NCBI GenBank assembly: GCA_910574635.1
Contig: CAJTCG010000005.1
Location: 124,001 to 188,000, forward strand
DNA: 64,000 nucleotides
Source: Oscillospiraceae bacterium
GTDB lineage: Bacteria; Bacillota; Clostridia; Oscillospirales; Oscillospiraceae
Reading direction: 5' to 3'
Every line of letters begins with the position of its first letter. The first letter of the stretch is position 1. Below are positions 33,666-42,059 of the stretch, in pieces. Both the position numbers and the translations under genes were made by a program. The notes below the pieces were generated by a model that was not told the origin of the DNA, searched no databases, and saw nothing but the letters and a program-made list of their open reading frames with translations.

Positions 33666-33703
33666 CCGTTCAGCCGGTTTTCTGCCGCGCGGCCGCAGGC
33701 AGT

Positions 33704-34231
33704 TTATTTAATGTAGTATACCCGGCCGTCCTTCCGCGCCGCCGCCTTGGGCGTCTCGCCCTCCGCGTAGCCCAAGGCACAGTGGCCGATGCCCTCATAG
33801 TCCTCCTCAATGCCCAGAGACTTCAGCAGCTCCTTTCCCCAGGGCGTTTCAAACTCCTCCTTCGCCCGGTGAATCCAGCAGCTCCCCACGCCCAGGGCAT
33901 GGGCCGCCACCATCAGGTTCTCCATGACCACGCTGCCGTCGTAGACCCGGTTGGGCCAATCCTTTTTCGCCAGGACGATCAGCATGGCGGGCGCGCCGTA
34001 GAAGGGGTCAAAGCCCGCCTCCCAGCCGCCGATTTCGCAGTTCATCCGCACGATTTTGTCCCGGAGCGCCTGATCGGTCACCTGGATGATGATGGTGTTC
34101 TGCTGGCCCTTCCCGCTGGGGGCGTAAAGCCCCGCCTCGATGATCTGGTCCAGAATCTCCTGGGGCACCATGTCCGCCTTGTATTTGCGGACGCTTCTCC
34201 GGTTCCTGAGCTGTTCCAACACGTTTTCCAA
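33704..34231 (-). CDS. Nitroreductase-family FMN oxidoreductase
   Basis: 175 residues. Family start ENVLEQLRNRRSVRKYKADM with FMN-phosphate-binding RRSVR at about 10-14, IIEAGLYAPSGKGQQNT and the C-terminal GHCALGYAEG block. Reduces nitro compounds or quinones with NAD(P)H; substrate not predictable. Start chosen at TTG 34231, with AAAGGAGGG seven bases upstream; ATG codons further upstream have no ribosome binding site and lack family similarity. Confidence 0.88.
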   Translation of the reverse strand: MENVLEQLRNRRSVRKYKADMVPQEILDQIIEAGLYAPSGKGQQNTIIIQVTDQALRDKIVRMNCEIGGWEAGFDPFYGAPAMLIVLAKKDWPNRVYDGSVVMENLMVAAHALGVGSCWIHRAKEEFETPWGKELLKSLGIEEDYEGIGHCALGYAEGETPKAAARKDGRVYYIK

Positions 34232-34316
34232 CGCCGGACCCTCCTTTATCAATTTATGAATTGGAAGCATAACTTCATCATACCATCTCTTGGGCCGGAA
34301 GTCCATACCGGGGCCC

Positions 34317-34345
34317 TTGCCAGGGCCTCCCTTTTGTGGTATACT
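34317..34345 (+). promoter_or_regulatory. Promoter of the DUF2461 gene
   Basis: TTGCCA (34317-34322), 17-nt spacer, TATACT (34340-34345). Confidence 0.6.
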
Positions 34346-34381
34346 GCTCTCAATTTTCAACCGCGGAAAAGGAGGAAGGCC

Positions 34382-35065
34382 ATGTTTACCGGCTTTACCG
34401 ACGAGACGGTGGACTTCATGTGGGGCATCCGCTTTAACAACGAGCGGGCCTGGTTCGAGGCCCACAAGGAGATCTATCTGCATCACTTCTACCGCCCCAT
34501 GCAGGCCTTGGGGGCGGAGATTTACGCCTTTATCCGGGACAAGCGCCCGGACTACGACCTCATCAACAAGGTCACCCGCATTTACCGGGACGCCCGCCGC
34601 CTCCACGGCCGGGGGCCTTACAAGGAAAGCCTGTGGTTTTCTGTGGAGGAGCCCGCGGAGCAGTGGACGGCCAAGCCCACCTTTTGGTTTGAGCTGATGC
34701 CGGAGAGCTGGACCTACGGCATGGGGTATTACCTCCCCAAGGCCCTGACCATGGCGAAGCTCCGGGCCCGGCTGGACCGGGACCCCAAGACCATGGAGGC
34801 CCTGACCCGGGCCCTGGAAAAGCAGGAGGAATTCCAGCTGGAGACGGAGGCCTACAAGCGGTCCAAGGGCCCGGCCCCCTCGGCGCTGCTGGAGCCCTGG
34901 TATCAGGCGAAGTCCTTTGTGATCCGCCACGAGGAGAAGCTGACGGAGGACCTGTTTTCCCGGGCGATTGTGGACCGGCTGAAGCGGGGGTATGAATTTT
35001 TGCTGCCTTACTATGATTACTTCGTGACGCTGGACGGGGACCCGGACCCTCGGGAAGCGGGCTGA
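34382..35065 (+). CDS. DUF2461 family protein
   Basis: 227 residues with the family's opening (FTDETVDFMWGIRFNNERAW, FEAHKEIY) and the RIYRDARRLHGRGPYKESLW core followed by WFELMPESWTYGMGYY. Function unknown; a widespread stand-alone protein in Firmicutes. ATG follows AAAGGAGGAAGGCC. Followed by a strong terminator. Confidence 0.85.
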   Translation: MFTGFTDETVDFMWGIRFNNERAWFEAHKEIYLHHFYRPMQALGAEIYAFIRDKRPDYDLINKVTRIYRDARRLHGRGPYKESLWFSVEEPAEQWTAKPTFWFELMPESWTYGMGYYLPKALTMAKLRARLDRDPKTMEALTRALEKQEEFQLETEAYKRSKGPAPSALLEPWYQAKSFVIRHEEKLTEDLFSRAIVDRLKRGYEFLLPYYDYFVTLDGDPDPREAG

Positions 35066-35112
35066 GACGGCCCGGGGCCCCGTGGCTCCGCCGCAGCTTC
35101 CTTGAAACAGGG

Positions 35113-35158
35113 CAATAGGGAACAGGGCCAGCCTTTCAGCCGGCCCTGTTCCCTATTG
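35113..35158 (+). terminator. Strong terminator after the DUF2461 gene
   Basis: Perfect 17-bp stem, CAATAGGGAACAGGGCC with complement at 35142-35158, followed by TTTGG. Confidence 0.85.
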
Positions 35159-35159
35159 T

Positions 35160-35383
35160 TTGGAAGATTGGATGAAAAGAAGTTTTGTCTCTTGCAAGTA
35201 TTAAGATACAGGAGAGTTGTTAAGGAAACCAGCATCAATTGTTACAAAAGTCTTAAATCTTATGTCAACCAAATTCGCGGGACGCCGGCCGAGAAACTTG
35301 GATATATTTTCCAGCAAACCGGAGAGCCTATATCTGAAATGGCGCGGAAAATCCCTCCCAGGCTTCCCGCGCGCATGGCCCGG
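35160..35383. other. Unassigned AT-richer stretch
   Basis: No convincing gene, promoter or RNA seen between the terminator and the end of tadA; noticeably lower GC than the surroundings, perhaps a decayed remnant. Confidence 0.35.
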
Positions 35384-35836
35384 TCAATGAACGCGGCTGC
35401 GCAGGCCGGCGAAAAAATCGGACAGGACCTGCCGGCACTCCTCCTCCAGCACGCCGCCCACCAGGGCGGGGGAGTGGGGGAAGTCCTCCATAAAGAGATT
35501 GGTCACGCCGCCGCAGGCCCCGAAGGCCGGGTCCCGGGCCCCGAACCAGACCCGGCCGACGCGGGCATTGAGAATGGCCCCGGCGCACATGGGACAGGGC
35601 TCCAGGGTGACATAGAGCTCGCACTCGTCCAGCCGCCAGGAGCCCAGGGCCGCGTTGGCCTGGGCGATGGCCTCCATCTCGGCGTGGGAGGCGGCGGAGC
35701 GCGTTTCCTCCCGGCGGTTCCGCCCCCGGCCCACCACCACGCCCTCCCGGACGACGACGCAGCCCACGGGAACCTCCCCGGCGGCGGCGGCCTCCCGGGC
35801 CAGGGCCAGGGCCTGTCTCATAAAAATTTCCTGCAT
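35384..35836 (-). CDS. tadA: tRNA adenosine(34) deaminase
   Basis: Deaminates A34 to inosine in tRNA-Arg(ACG). 150 residues with zinc ligands and catalytic glutamate: HAEME (His51, Glu53) and PCPMC (Cys81, Cys84). TNLFMEDFPHSP near the C-terminus is typical of TadA rather than other deaminases. The ATG at 35836 has GGAGGG upstream; an upstream Met lacks a ribosome binding site. Confidence 0.93.
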   Translation of the reverse strand: MQEIFMRQALALAREAAAAGEVPVGCVVVREGVVVGRGRNRREETRSAASHAEMEAIAQANAALGSWRLDECELYVTLEPCPMCAGAILNARVGRVWFGARDPAFGACGGVTNLFMEDFPHSPALVGGVLEEECRQVLSDFFAGLRSRVH

Positions 35837-35861
35837 AGGGGACCCTCCTGTATGAAAACTG

Positions 35862-35889
35862 GCATATTTGTCCAGACTCGCCATATAAA
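35862..35889 (+). promoter_or_regulatory. Sigma-E-like promoter before DUF2508-bofA
   Basis: GCATATT (35862-35868), 13-nt spacer, CATATAAA (35882-35889) matches the mother-cell sigma-E pattern, fitting the sporulation role of bofA. Confidence 0.5.
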
Positions 35890-35913
35890 GTATTATACAG
35901 GAGGGACAACGCT

Positions 35914-36171
35914 ATGAAAACCACTTTCTTGAAAAAAACCCGGCAGGACCCGGAGCTGCTGGCCCTGAAAGAGGAGCTCCAGAGCGCCAGGGGGGATTTG
36001 TCCCTGGCTTACCGGCGGTTCGACCAGGCGGTGGACCCGGAGCTGGTGGAGTCCTGCATCTATCAGATCAAGGCGGAAAAGGCCCGGTGCAATTACCTCA
36101 TCCGGGCCATCAAGGAGCGGAGCCCGGAGAGCTTCCTGCCCCGGCTGGAGGGCGAAGCGGCATGGACTTGA
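35914..36171 (+). CDS. DUF2508 family protein upstream of bofA
   Basis: 85 residues, helical and charged (ALKEELQSARGDLSLAYRRF, DQAVDPELVESCIYQIKAEK). DUF2508 genes are almost always directly before bofA in Clostridia, as here (10-nt overlap). Role unknown, presumably sporulation-related through its partner. ATG follows GGAGGGACAACGCT. Confidence 0.85.
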   Translation: MKTTFLKKTRQDPELLALKEELQSARGDLSLAYRRFDQAVDPELVESCIYQIKAEKARCNYLIRAIKERSPESFLPRLEGEAAWT

Positions 36172-36425
36172 ATCAGAAGATCATCGCCGCTCTGCTGGCG
36201 GGGTTTTTCCTCATCGCCCTGCTGCGGGTGTTCAGCGCGCCGCTGAAGCTGGCAGTGAAGGTGCTGGCAAACACCCTGCTGGGCTTCCTGGCTCTCTGGG
36301 CGGTGAACGCCACCGCCGGAGTGACGGGCATCGCCCTGGGGATCAACGTCTGGAACGCCCTGGTGATCGGAGTGCTGGGGCTTCCGGGCTTTGTCCTGCT
36401 GCTGCTGGTGCAGTGGGTGCTGTAG
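36162..36425 (+). CDS. bofA: Pro-sigma-K processing inhibitor BofA
   Basis: 87 residues with two or three membrane helices (AALLAGFFLIALLRVFSAPL, LANTLLGFLALWAVNA, ALVIGVLGLPGFVLLLLVQW). In Bacillus BofA holds the SpoIVFB protease inactive in the forespore outer membrane until the sigma-G checkpoint is met. GINVWNALVIGVLGLPG is the family's signature. Overlaps DUF2508; likely expressed in the mother cell. Confidence 0.9.
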   Translation: MDLNQKIIAALLAGFFLIALLRVFSAPLKLAVKVLANTLLGFLALWAVNATAGVTGIALGINVWNALVIGVLGLPGFVLLLLVQWVL

Positions 36426-36434
36426 AAATACATA

Positions 36435-36461
36435 GGCCGGTCCCTCCGGGGCCGGTTTTTT
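36435..36461 (+). terminator. Terminator after bofA
   Basis: CCGGTCCC-TCC-GGGGCCGG stem (one G-U pair) followed by T6. Confidence 0.8.
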
Positions 36462-36558
36462 CTAAGCGGATAATTTAAATTAGAGATCGAGCATTTAGGA
36501 GATAATCGAAGATTTTGATAGAAACTTAGAGTATATACGGCGCTGGTTAAAAATCCTG

Positions 36559-36587
36559 TTGACATTGCCGGGAAGCCATGGTATAAA
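36559..36587 (+). promoter_or_regulatory. rplM-rpsI promoter
   Basis: TTGACA (36559-36564), 17-nt spacer, TATAAA (36582-36587). Confidence 0.85.
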
Positions 36588-36593
36588 TAACCT

Positions 36594-36656
36594 TGCTCCG
36601 TAAGGAGCGTTTGATTTGTAAGACCAAATGGAAAATATACTGATGGAGGAAAGACC
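36594..36656 (+). ncRNA. L13-leader-like regulatory leader
   Basis: The short leader between promoter and rplM folds into GCTCC-GTAA-GGAGC and a second stem around TTTGATTTGTAAGACCAAAT, consistent with the ribosomal L13 leader by which L13 autoregulates in Firmicutes. Assigned by position and shape only. Confidence 0.5.
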
Positions 36657-37088
36657 ATGTCCACTTTTATGGCAAACAAGGCCAACATTGAGCGCAAGTG
36701 GTACATCCTGGACGCCGCCGGAAAGCCCCTGGGCAAGACCGCCGTCCGGGCCGCCGATCTGCTGCGCGGCAAAAACAAGACCACCTTCACGCCCCACGCC
36801 GACTGCGGAGATAATGTTATTATCATCAACGCGGGAAAAGCGGTGCTCACCGGCAAAAAGGGCGAGCAGAAGATCTACCGCACCCACTCCGGCTGGGTGG
36901 GCGGCCTGAAGGAGACCCCCTACCGCATCCTGATGCAGGAGAAGCCTGAGGTTGCCATGCGGGTGGCCGTCCGGGGCATGATGCCCAAGAACACCGTGGC
37001 CAAGGATTCCCTGAAGCGCCTGCACATCTATGCTGGCGCCGAGCACAAGCAGCAGGCCCAGAAGCCCATCGCCCTGGACGCTGAATAA
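36657..37088 (+). CDS. rplM: Ribosomal protein L13 (uL13)
   Basis: 143-residue 50S protein, one of the earliest to bind 23S r[43 protein letters not shown] and the [20 protein letters not shown] block are diagnostic. ATG follows GGAGG. Co-transcribed with rpsI 14 nt downstream, the universal order. Confidence 0.97.
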   Translation: MSTFMANKANIERKWYILDAAGKPLGKTAVRAADLLRGKNKTTFTPHADCGDNVIIINAGKAVLTGKKGEQKIYRTHSGWVGGLKETPYRILMQEKPEVAMRVAVRGMMPKNTVAKDSLKRLHIYAGAEHKQQAQKPIALDAE

Positions 37089-37102
37089 GGAGGAGGAAGC
37101 GT

Positions 37103-37507
37103 ATGTATCAGTCTAAGAAGCCTTATCTGTATGGTACGGGACGCCGGAAGTCCTCCGTCGCCCGGGTCCACCTGTTCCCCGGCGGAACCGGAAGCATCAC
37201 CATCAACGGCCGGGACATCGACGATTACTTCGGCCTGGAGACCCTGAAAATGGTGGTCCGCCAGCCCCTGGAGGCCACCGGCAACACCGGCAAAATGGAC
37301 ATCGTGGCTACCGTCACCGGCGGCGGCGTCACCGGTCAGGCCGGCGCCCTGCGCCACGGCATTGCCCGGGCCCTGCTGCTGGCCAGCGAGGACAACCGCC
37401 CCATCCTGAAAAAGGCTGGGTTCCTCACCCGCGACCCTCGTATGAAGGAGCGCAAGAAGTACGGCCTCAAGGCCGCCCGCCGCGCGCCTCAGTTCTCCAA
37501 GCGCTGA
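37103..37507 (+). CDS. rpsI: Ribosomal protein S9 (uS9)
   Basis: 134-residue 30S protein whose C-terminal tail reaches the P-site t[21 protein letters not shown] at the start and the basic C-terminus [17 protein letters not shown], ending in the conserved Lys-Arg, are intact. ATG follows GGAGGAGG. Ends the L13-S9 operon at a strong terminator. Confidence 0.97.
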   Translation: MYQSKKPYLYGTGRRKSSVARVHLFPGGTGSITINGRDIDDYFGLETLKMVVRQPLEATGNTGKMDIVATVTGGGVTGQAGALRHGIARALLLASEDNRPILKKAGFLTRDPRMKERKKYGLKAARRAPQFSKR

Positions 37508-37541
37508 TTTTGCAAAGCGAATCATTTTATACCGCATACAG

Positions 37542-37576
37542 CAGCGGGACCTCATGGGAGGTCCCGCTGTTTTTTT
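37542..37576. terminator. Terminator after rpsI
   Basis: CAGCGGGACCTC-ATGG-GAGGTCCCGCTG followed by T7; also placed to end the convergent gerQ-like gene. Confidence 0.92.
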
Positions 37577-37580
37577 GCGC

Positions 37581-38345
37581 TCAGCAAAAGCCCTGGGAGC
37601 CATTCTCCTGGAGCAGGTGCTCGCAGAGCTCCCGCTGCTTGGTGTCATAGAACTCCATGTATTTCAGGGCATAGATGTCGCAGAGGATATAGCGCTGGCG
37701 GCCCGTCTGGTAGATGATGAAGTAGTCGTTCCCCACCTCGTGGAGGATGCCCTCCCAAACCATGGTGCCTTGGGTGCCGATGAGCAGGGTGGCCGCCACG
37801 AAGTTCCCCCGGTTCCGCAGCAGCATGGCCTTCAGGGAACCCAGAAACGCCTCTCCGGTGGTGGTGGGGGCCTCGATGACCTCGGCGGGCTGGTGGTTCT
37901 GGAGGTCCAGGTCCCCGGTGCTGCCCGCAAATTCATTGTGGGCGGGATGCCGGGCCGGCGGGCGGACCGCCGGAACAGAAGAGACCGGACCCGTGGAACC
38001 GGCGGCGTTTGCAGAGTTTGTGGAGCCGCTGGAGCCCGTGGGGCTTGTGGAACCCGTGGAGCCGGCAGGGCCCGTGGAGTCTGTGGAAGCGGCGGCGCCC
38101 GCAGGACTTGGAGCGGCAGAGGCTGGCGGAGCAGCGGGACGGGACGGCGCGGGTGTGCCGGAGCTTCCGGAGGAAGTCCCCGCCGAGGGGAACTGGAAGG
38201 CCGGGGGCATATCGGCGGGCATGGACGCGGGGGGATACTGGAACGGGCCTGTCATCCCGGGGGCCGGGGGGGCGGCGGTCTGGGGGGCGCTGATCTCAGA
38301 GGACCAGTCCGTCAGGGGCTGGGACATATAGCTCGTGTTGGGCAT
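37581..38345 (-). CDS. GerQ-like spore coat protein with long low-complexity region
   Basis: 254 residues. The C-terminal ~95 (FLGSLKAMLLRNRGNFVAAT, WEGILHEVGNDYFIIYQTGR, RYILCDIYALKYMEF) resemble GerQ, the spore coat protein that localises the cortex hydrolase CwlJ. The gene lies 12 nt downstream of cwlJ, as expected for that partnership. The N-terminal ~160 residues are unusual: Pro/Ser/Ala/Gly/Thr-rich, including a run of GST/GSTGS-type repeats, lacking in Bacillus GerQ and perhaps a cross-linkable coat segment. The ATG at 38345 has GAGAGG upstream. Confidence 0.8.
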   Translation of the reverse strand: MPNTSYMSQPLTDWSSEISAPQTAAPPAPGMTGPFQYPPASMPADMPPAFQFPSAGTSSGSSGTPAPSRPAAPPASAAPSPAGAAASTDSTGPAGSTGSTSPTGSSGSTNSANAAGSTGPVSSVPAVRPPARHPAHNEFAGSTGDLDLQNHQPAEVIEAPTTTGEAFLGSLKAMLLRNRGNFVAATLLIGTQGTMVWEGILHEVGNDYFIIYQTGRQRYILCDIYALKYMEFYDTKQRELCEHLLQENGSQGFC

Positions 38346-38357
38346 GATGGACACCTC

Positions 38358-38798
38358 TCAAGTTTTATAGTATGCGTCGGTAGGATTATAAAAGCAGTGG
38401 TCGCCGATACGGGTCTGCCAGTACCCTACGCCGGTGGGGAAGAAGGGCCGGCAGTCGGGGCCGAAGGGATTGTAAAACCAAAGGGACTCCGCCACGTCCG
38501 GCAGGCGGTTCCCGGCGATGGCCCAGTCGGCGATCTCGTAGTGGATGGCCTCGGGCCGCATGTTGTATATGTTCTGGGGGTTGTAGGCGCCCCCCTCCGT
38601 CTCGCTGGCGCAGACGAACTGATAGGGCTGAAAGATGATGTTTCGGATGCTGCCCTGGCCTACCCGGGCGTACTCGCCGCCCCGGGCGTGGACCCGGTTC
38701 ATCACTACCCCCGCCACGGCCTTCATGCCGTTTTCCCCCTCGCCGCCCGCCTCACACTCGATCAGGCGCGCCAGCAGCTCCCGGTCGGAATATGCCAT
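38358..38798 (-). CDS. cwlJ: Spore cortex-lytic cell wall hydrolase CwlJ
   Basis: 146 residues, the bare SleB/CwlJ catalytic domain without signal peptide or PG-binding domain, the same design as Bacillus CwlJ. The catalytic glutamate lies in IECEAGGEG (about 14-21); AVAGVVMNRV and SLWFYNPFGP are conserved. It degrades muramic-lactam-containing cortex during germination and needs GerQ, whose likely homologue follows. ATG preceded by AAAGGAGG. Confidence 0.9.
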   Translation of the reverse strand: MAYSDRELLARLIECEAGGEGENGMKAVAGVVMNRVHARGGEYARVGQGSIRNIIFQPYQFVCASETEGGAYNPQNIYNMRPEAIHYEIADWAIAGNRLPDVAESLWFYNPFGPDCRPFFPTGVGYWQTRIGDHCFYNPTDAYYKT

Positions 38799-38869
38799 GG
38801 TGCATTCCTCCTTTGTCGCTGGTTCAGCATACGCGAAAAGGGGGCCGCTGGTGACAGCGGGAAAAGCAG

Positions 38870-38895
38870 AAAGCCCCGCCGGAAGGCGGGGCTTT
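38870..38895 (-). terminator. Terminator after the glycosyltransferase gene
   Basis: AAAGCCCCGCC-loop of 4-GGCGGGGCTTT, then CTGCTTTTC on the minus strand. Confidence 0.8.
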
Positions 38896-38900
38896 CCTCG

Positions 38901-40031
38901 TTATTTCCCTTGTTCCTGAATCGCGGTGCGGAACATCTCCTCCGCCTGTTCAATGGAGCGGTCCAGGGCGTACCGCCCGGCGTGTTCGCCGTAGCGCTTC
39001 CCCATTTCCTCCCGCTCTTCGGGATGCTCAAACCACCAGTCGATCTTCTCCGCCAGGGCGGCGGCGTCCCCGGCGGGGAACAGGCTCCGCCCGTCCAGGG
39101 CGAATTGGGGCGTGGCGGACCGGGGGGAGTCCGCGATGACAGGCACCAGGCCGCAGGCGAAGGCCTCCATACAGCTCATGGCCTCAATCTCCGCGTCGGA
39201 GGTGTGGACGTACAGGTCCGCCATGTGGAGGATCTCCAGCAGGCGGTCCGGCTCGTAAAATTCCATGACAATGGGGTTGGGGAGCTTTTCCGCAAGACGC
39301 CGGTACTTTTTTTCCAGGGGCCCCTTGCCTGCCAGAATGACCTGGATGCCGTCTTTGTGGCGGCACTGGGCGCAGGCGTCAATGAGCACGTCCTGGCGCT
39401 TCTCCCCGGCGTAGCGGCCCACCATCAGCACGTTGAACTTTCCCCGCATCCAGTCCTCCTGAGGGGCCCGCCCATAGGTATACCGGGGGCTGATGCCGTT
39501 GGAGATGACGTGGAGCCGCGCGGTATAGCCGTGCTGGCGGAGCTGATCGGCAATCATGTTGCTGGGGCAGTGGATGTGGGTGAAACGGTTGAAAAAGGTG
39601 TCCCGAAACTTGGTGTAGACAAAGTCGTTCACCCGTTTGCTGTTGCCCATGTGGAGGGTGAAGGTGATGTTCTCCGGCTGGCAGTGGAATGCCGCCGTGT
39701 GAGGGATGCCCAGGCGCTCCACATGCTTGAGGCCCATGATGGCCAGGGGGGAGGGCATCATGAAGTGGACCACGTCCGCCCAGGCTGCCGCCTTCTCAAA
39801 AACGTGCTTGTTGGGAATGGCCAGGCGCATCCCCTGGCTGGTGATGAGGTGCTCCACAATGGGGAGGAACCGCATCTGCCGGACGGCGTATTTGTAGTCC
39901 GTGGGCTTGCCGGTGGCGATGACCCGGACCTCGTTCCCGTGCTCCTTCAAGGCCGTGGCGAAGCGCCGGGCGCTGATGGTGGTTCCGTTGTTGGCGTCGT
40001 CGAACTGGTCGATGACCAAGACGATTTTCAT
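38901..40031 (-). CDS. GT4-family glycosyltransferase
   Basis: 376-residue GT-B glycosyltransferase. N-terminal VIDQFDDANNGTTISARRFA is the acceptor-side glycine-rich start; the C-terminal half has VLMVGRYAGEKRQDVLIDAC and the EX7E-like EIEAMSCMEAFACGLVPVIA donor site. Resembles the glucosyl/mannosyltransferases that build glycolipids in Firmicutes; no membrane helices. ATG at 40031 follows GGGAAG. Co-transcribed 17 nt after the TSCPD gene. Sugar not predictable. Confidence 0.85.
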   Translation of the reverse strand: MKIVLVIDQFDDANNGTTISARRFATALKEHGNEVRVIATGKPTDYKYAVRQMRFLPIVEHLITSQGMRLAIPNKHVFEKAAAWADVVHFMMPSPLAIMGLKHVERLGIPHTAAFHCQPENITFTLHMGNSKRVNDFVYTKFRDTFFNRFTHIHCPSNMIADQLRQHGYTARLHVISNGISPRYTYGRAPQEDWMRGKFNVLMVGRYAGEKRQDVLIDACAQCRHKDGIQVILAGKGPLEKKYRRLAEKLPNPIVMEFYEPDRLLEILHMADLYVHTSDAEIEAMSCMEAFACGLVPVIADSPRSATPQFALDGRSLFPAGDAAALAEKIDWWFEHPEEREEMGKRYGEHAGRYALDRSIEQAEEMFRTAIQEQGK

Positions 40032-40048
40032 ACTTCCCGCCGGTCCTC

Positions 40049-40306
40049 TCAGCCCTGGGCCAGGAGCTGCTCCAGCCCCAGAGCCAGCTGGTCCGGGCAG
40101 GAGGTGCTCTTGGCCCCGCAGCGGATTCCCTTCAAACGCCGGACGGCCTCCTGGGCGGTCATGCCCTTCACCAGGGCGGAGATGCCCTGGAGGTTGCCGC
40201 TGCATCCGCCCATGACCTGGAGATCCTGAATGACGCCCTGGTCGTCCAGGTCCACCCGCATTTCCCGTGAACAGACGCCGCGGGGCTGGAAGGTATAAGT
40301 TTTCAT
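40049..40306 (-). CDS. TSCPD-domain protein (TIGR03905 type)
   Basis: 85 residues. Contains VCSREMRVDLDD, GGCSGNLQGISALVKGM and the name-giving TSCPDQLALGLEQLL at the C-terminus with four conserved cysteines. The domain is also found at the end of some ribonucleotide reductases; stand-alone versions have unknown function, possibly binding metal or DNA. Start at the ATG 40306 (AAGGAG upstream) rather than the GTG 12 nt earlier. Confidence 0.85.
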   Translation of the reverse strand: MKTYTFQPRGVCSREMRVDLDDQGVIQDLQVMGGCSGNLQGISALVKGMTAQEAVRRLKGIRCGAKSTSCPDQLALGLEQLLAQG

Positions 40307-40385
40307 ATTGGTGCCCACTCCTTTTTAAGCCGCCGGAGACGGCGGACAGTCGTTTAACCTATATACCATAGCATAGAAATGAGAA

Positions 40386-40418
40386 AAAGGCAAGCCCCGG
40401 AGGGCCCGCCTTTTTGGC
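40386..40418 (-). terminator. Terminator after the M23 gene
   Basis: Minus-strand AAAAAGGC..GCCTTTTT stem with inner GGGCCC pairing, followed by T-run. Confidence 0.7.
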
Positions 40419-41132
40419 TCAGCTCTTTAAGAATTCGCCGGGGTCCACCGCCTCCCCGTCCTGGGTGACGGAAAAATGGAGGTGGGGGCTTTGGGCGGCC
40501 TCGGCGGAGGCGGTGGCGCCCACCGCGCCGATGATCTGCCCGGCGGTGACCAGGTCCCCCGGCTCCACCGTGGGCCTCGCCTGAAGGTTGGAGTAGGTGG
40601 TGGCATACCCGCCCTGGTGCTCAATGACCACGGTGGTGCCCATCAGGGGATCGTCCTCCACGGAGGAAACGGTGCCGGCGGTGGCCGCCAGCACGGTGGT
40701 GCCGGGCTTGGCGGAGATGTCTACGCCGTCATGGGTCCGCCAGTCCGCCAGGGTGGGGCTGTAGACCAGCTGGTCCATGGAGAAGGCCATCAGCACCTCG
40801 CCCTTCAAGGGCTCCACGATGAGCTTGGGGGGTTCCGCCATCACCGGCGTGTCGTCCACCTGCACTTCCGGCATGGTGGGAACGATTTCCACCTCCACCG
40901 GAACCGGGGCGGAGGCCTCCACCGGGGGCTCCTCGTCCTCCGGTTCCGGCTCCGGGATATAGGCGCTTTCCACCGGGGCGCTGACCGTCTCCGTGGGCGC
41001 CGCCTGCTCTTCGTCGGGCTTGTCCCCGCTAAAGAGCAGGAACCAGCCGCTCACCGCCGCCGCGATCAGGCAGACGGCCAGCAGGAGATAAAAGCCCGTG
41101 CCGCTGAGGACGGATTTCAATTTGTGTTCCAT
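40419..41132 (-). CDS. Membrane-anchored M23 metallopeptidase, SpoIIQ-like
   Basis: 237 residues: single N-terminal membrane anchor (GFYLLLAVCLIAAAVSGWFL, about 13-33), an acidic Pro/Glu-rich spacer (about 40-105), and a LytM domain with zinc/catalytic motifs HDGVD (134-138) and HLHF (217-220). The size and layout match SpoIIQ, the forespore half of the SpoIIQ-SpoIIIAH channel; clostridial SpoIIQ keeps the catalytic residues that Bacillus lost. No spoIIIA genes are nearby, so another wall endopeptidase remains possible. Confidence 0.7.
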   Translation of the reverse strand: MEHKLKSVLSGTGFYLLLAVCLIAAAVSGWFLLFSGDKPDEEQAAPTETVSAPVESAYIPEPEPEDEEPPVEASAPVPVEVEIVPTMPEVQVDDTPVMAEPPKLIVEPLKGEVLMAFSMDQLVYSPTLADWRTHDGVDISAKPGTTVLAATAGTVSSVEDDPLMGTTVVIEHQGGYATTYSNLQARPTVEPGDLVTAGQIIGAVGATASAEAAQSPHLHFSVTQDGEAVDPGEFLKS

Positions 41133-41222
41133 GCAAGAGTTCCTCCCTCAATAGAAATAAGTCTGAGGGAAGTATGGACGGGGACAGGAAAAATTATACC
41201 GTCCCCGCTCTCTGGAACGCTT

Positions 41223-42059
41223 TTATTTTCGCGCCTCCAGGGCGGCGGCGTAGAGGTCGTTTTTGCTGAGGCCCGTGTGTTCCGCCACCTCCCTGGCGGC
41301 GTCCTTCAGACGCTGCCCGGCGTCCACCAGGGCCAGCACCTGGGCTGCGCCCTCCTCCAGGGTGAGGACGGCGGCCTTTGACCGCTCCGCTCCGGCCACC
41401 ACCAGGACGTATTCCCCCCGGGGGTCATGGTCCCGGTAGTACTCCGCCGCCTCCCCCAGGGTGCAGCGGCGGACCTCCTCGTGGAGCTTGGTCAGCTCCC
41501 GGCAGAGGGCGATCCGGCGCTCCGGGCCGAAGGCCTCGCAGAAGTCTGCCAGCGTGGGGCGGAGCTTGTGGGGGGCCTCGTGGAAGATCATGGTCCGGGT
41601 TTCGTTTTTCAGGCTCTCCAGGTGCTCCCGGCGGCTGCGCTTGTTGACGGACAAAAAGCCCTCGAAGGTAAAGCGCCCCGTGGGCAGGCCGCTGACCGCC
41701 AGGGCGTTCACCGCGGCACAGCAGCCGGGGATGGACGTCACCGTCACGCCGTGCTCTCCGCAGAGGCGGACCAGGGCCTCCCCCGGGTCCGAGATGGCGG
41801 GGGTCCCGGCGTCGGTGACCAGGGCGCAGCTCTCCCCCGACAGGAGGCGGCCCAGGACCGCCTGGCCGGCGGCGGCGGCGTTGTGCTCGTGATAGCTCGC
41901 CAGGGGCTTTTTGATTCCAAAGTGGTTCAGCAGCTTCAACGACACCCGGGTGTCCTCCGCCGCGATGAAGTCCACCGCCGCCAGAGTCTCCACCGCCCTG
42001 GGGGACAGGTCTTCCAGGTTGCCGATGGGCGTGGCCACCAGGTACAGCGTTCCGCTCAT
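41223..42059 (-). CDS. rsmI: 16S rRNA (cytidine(1402)-2'-O)-methyltransferase
   Basis: 278-residue tetrapyrrole-methylase-fold enzyme that methylates C1402 of 16S rRNA. GTLYLVATPIGNLEDLSPRA at the N-terminus, AAEDTRVSLKLLNHFGIKKP, VTDAGTPAISDPGEALVR and FEGFL are family blocks. ATGA overlap with the upstream methyltransferase gene; last gene of a NUDIX-methyltransferase-rsmI operon, an order seen in many Firmicutes (yabB-yazA-yabC type). Confidence 0.94.
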   Translation of the reverse strand: MSGTLYLVATPIGNLEDLSPRAVETLAAVDFIAAEDTRVSLKLLNHFGIKKPLASYHEHNAAAAGQAVLGRLLSGESCALVTDAGTPAISDPGEALVRLCGEHGVTVTSIPGCCAAVNALAVSGLPTGRFTFEGFLSVNKRSRREHLESLKNETRTMIFHEAPHKLRPTLADFCEAFGPERRIALCRELTKLHEEVRRCTLGEAAEYYRDHDPRGEYVLVVAGAERSKAAVLTLEEGAAQVLALVDAGQRLKDAAREVAEHTGLSKNDLYAAALEARK

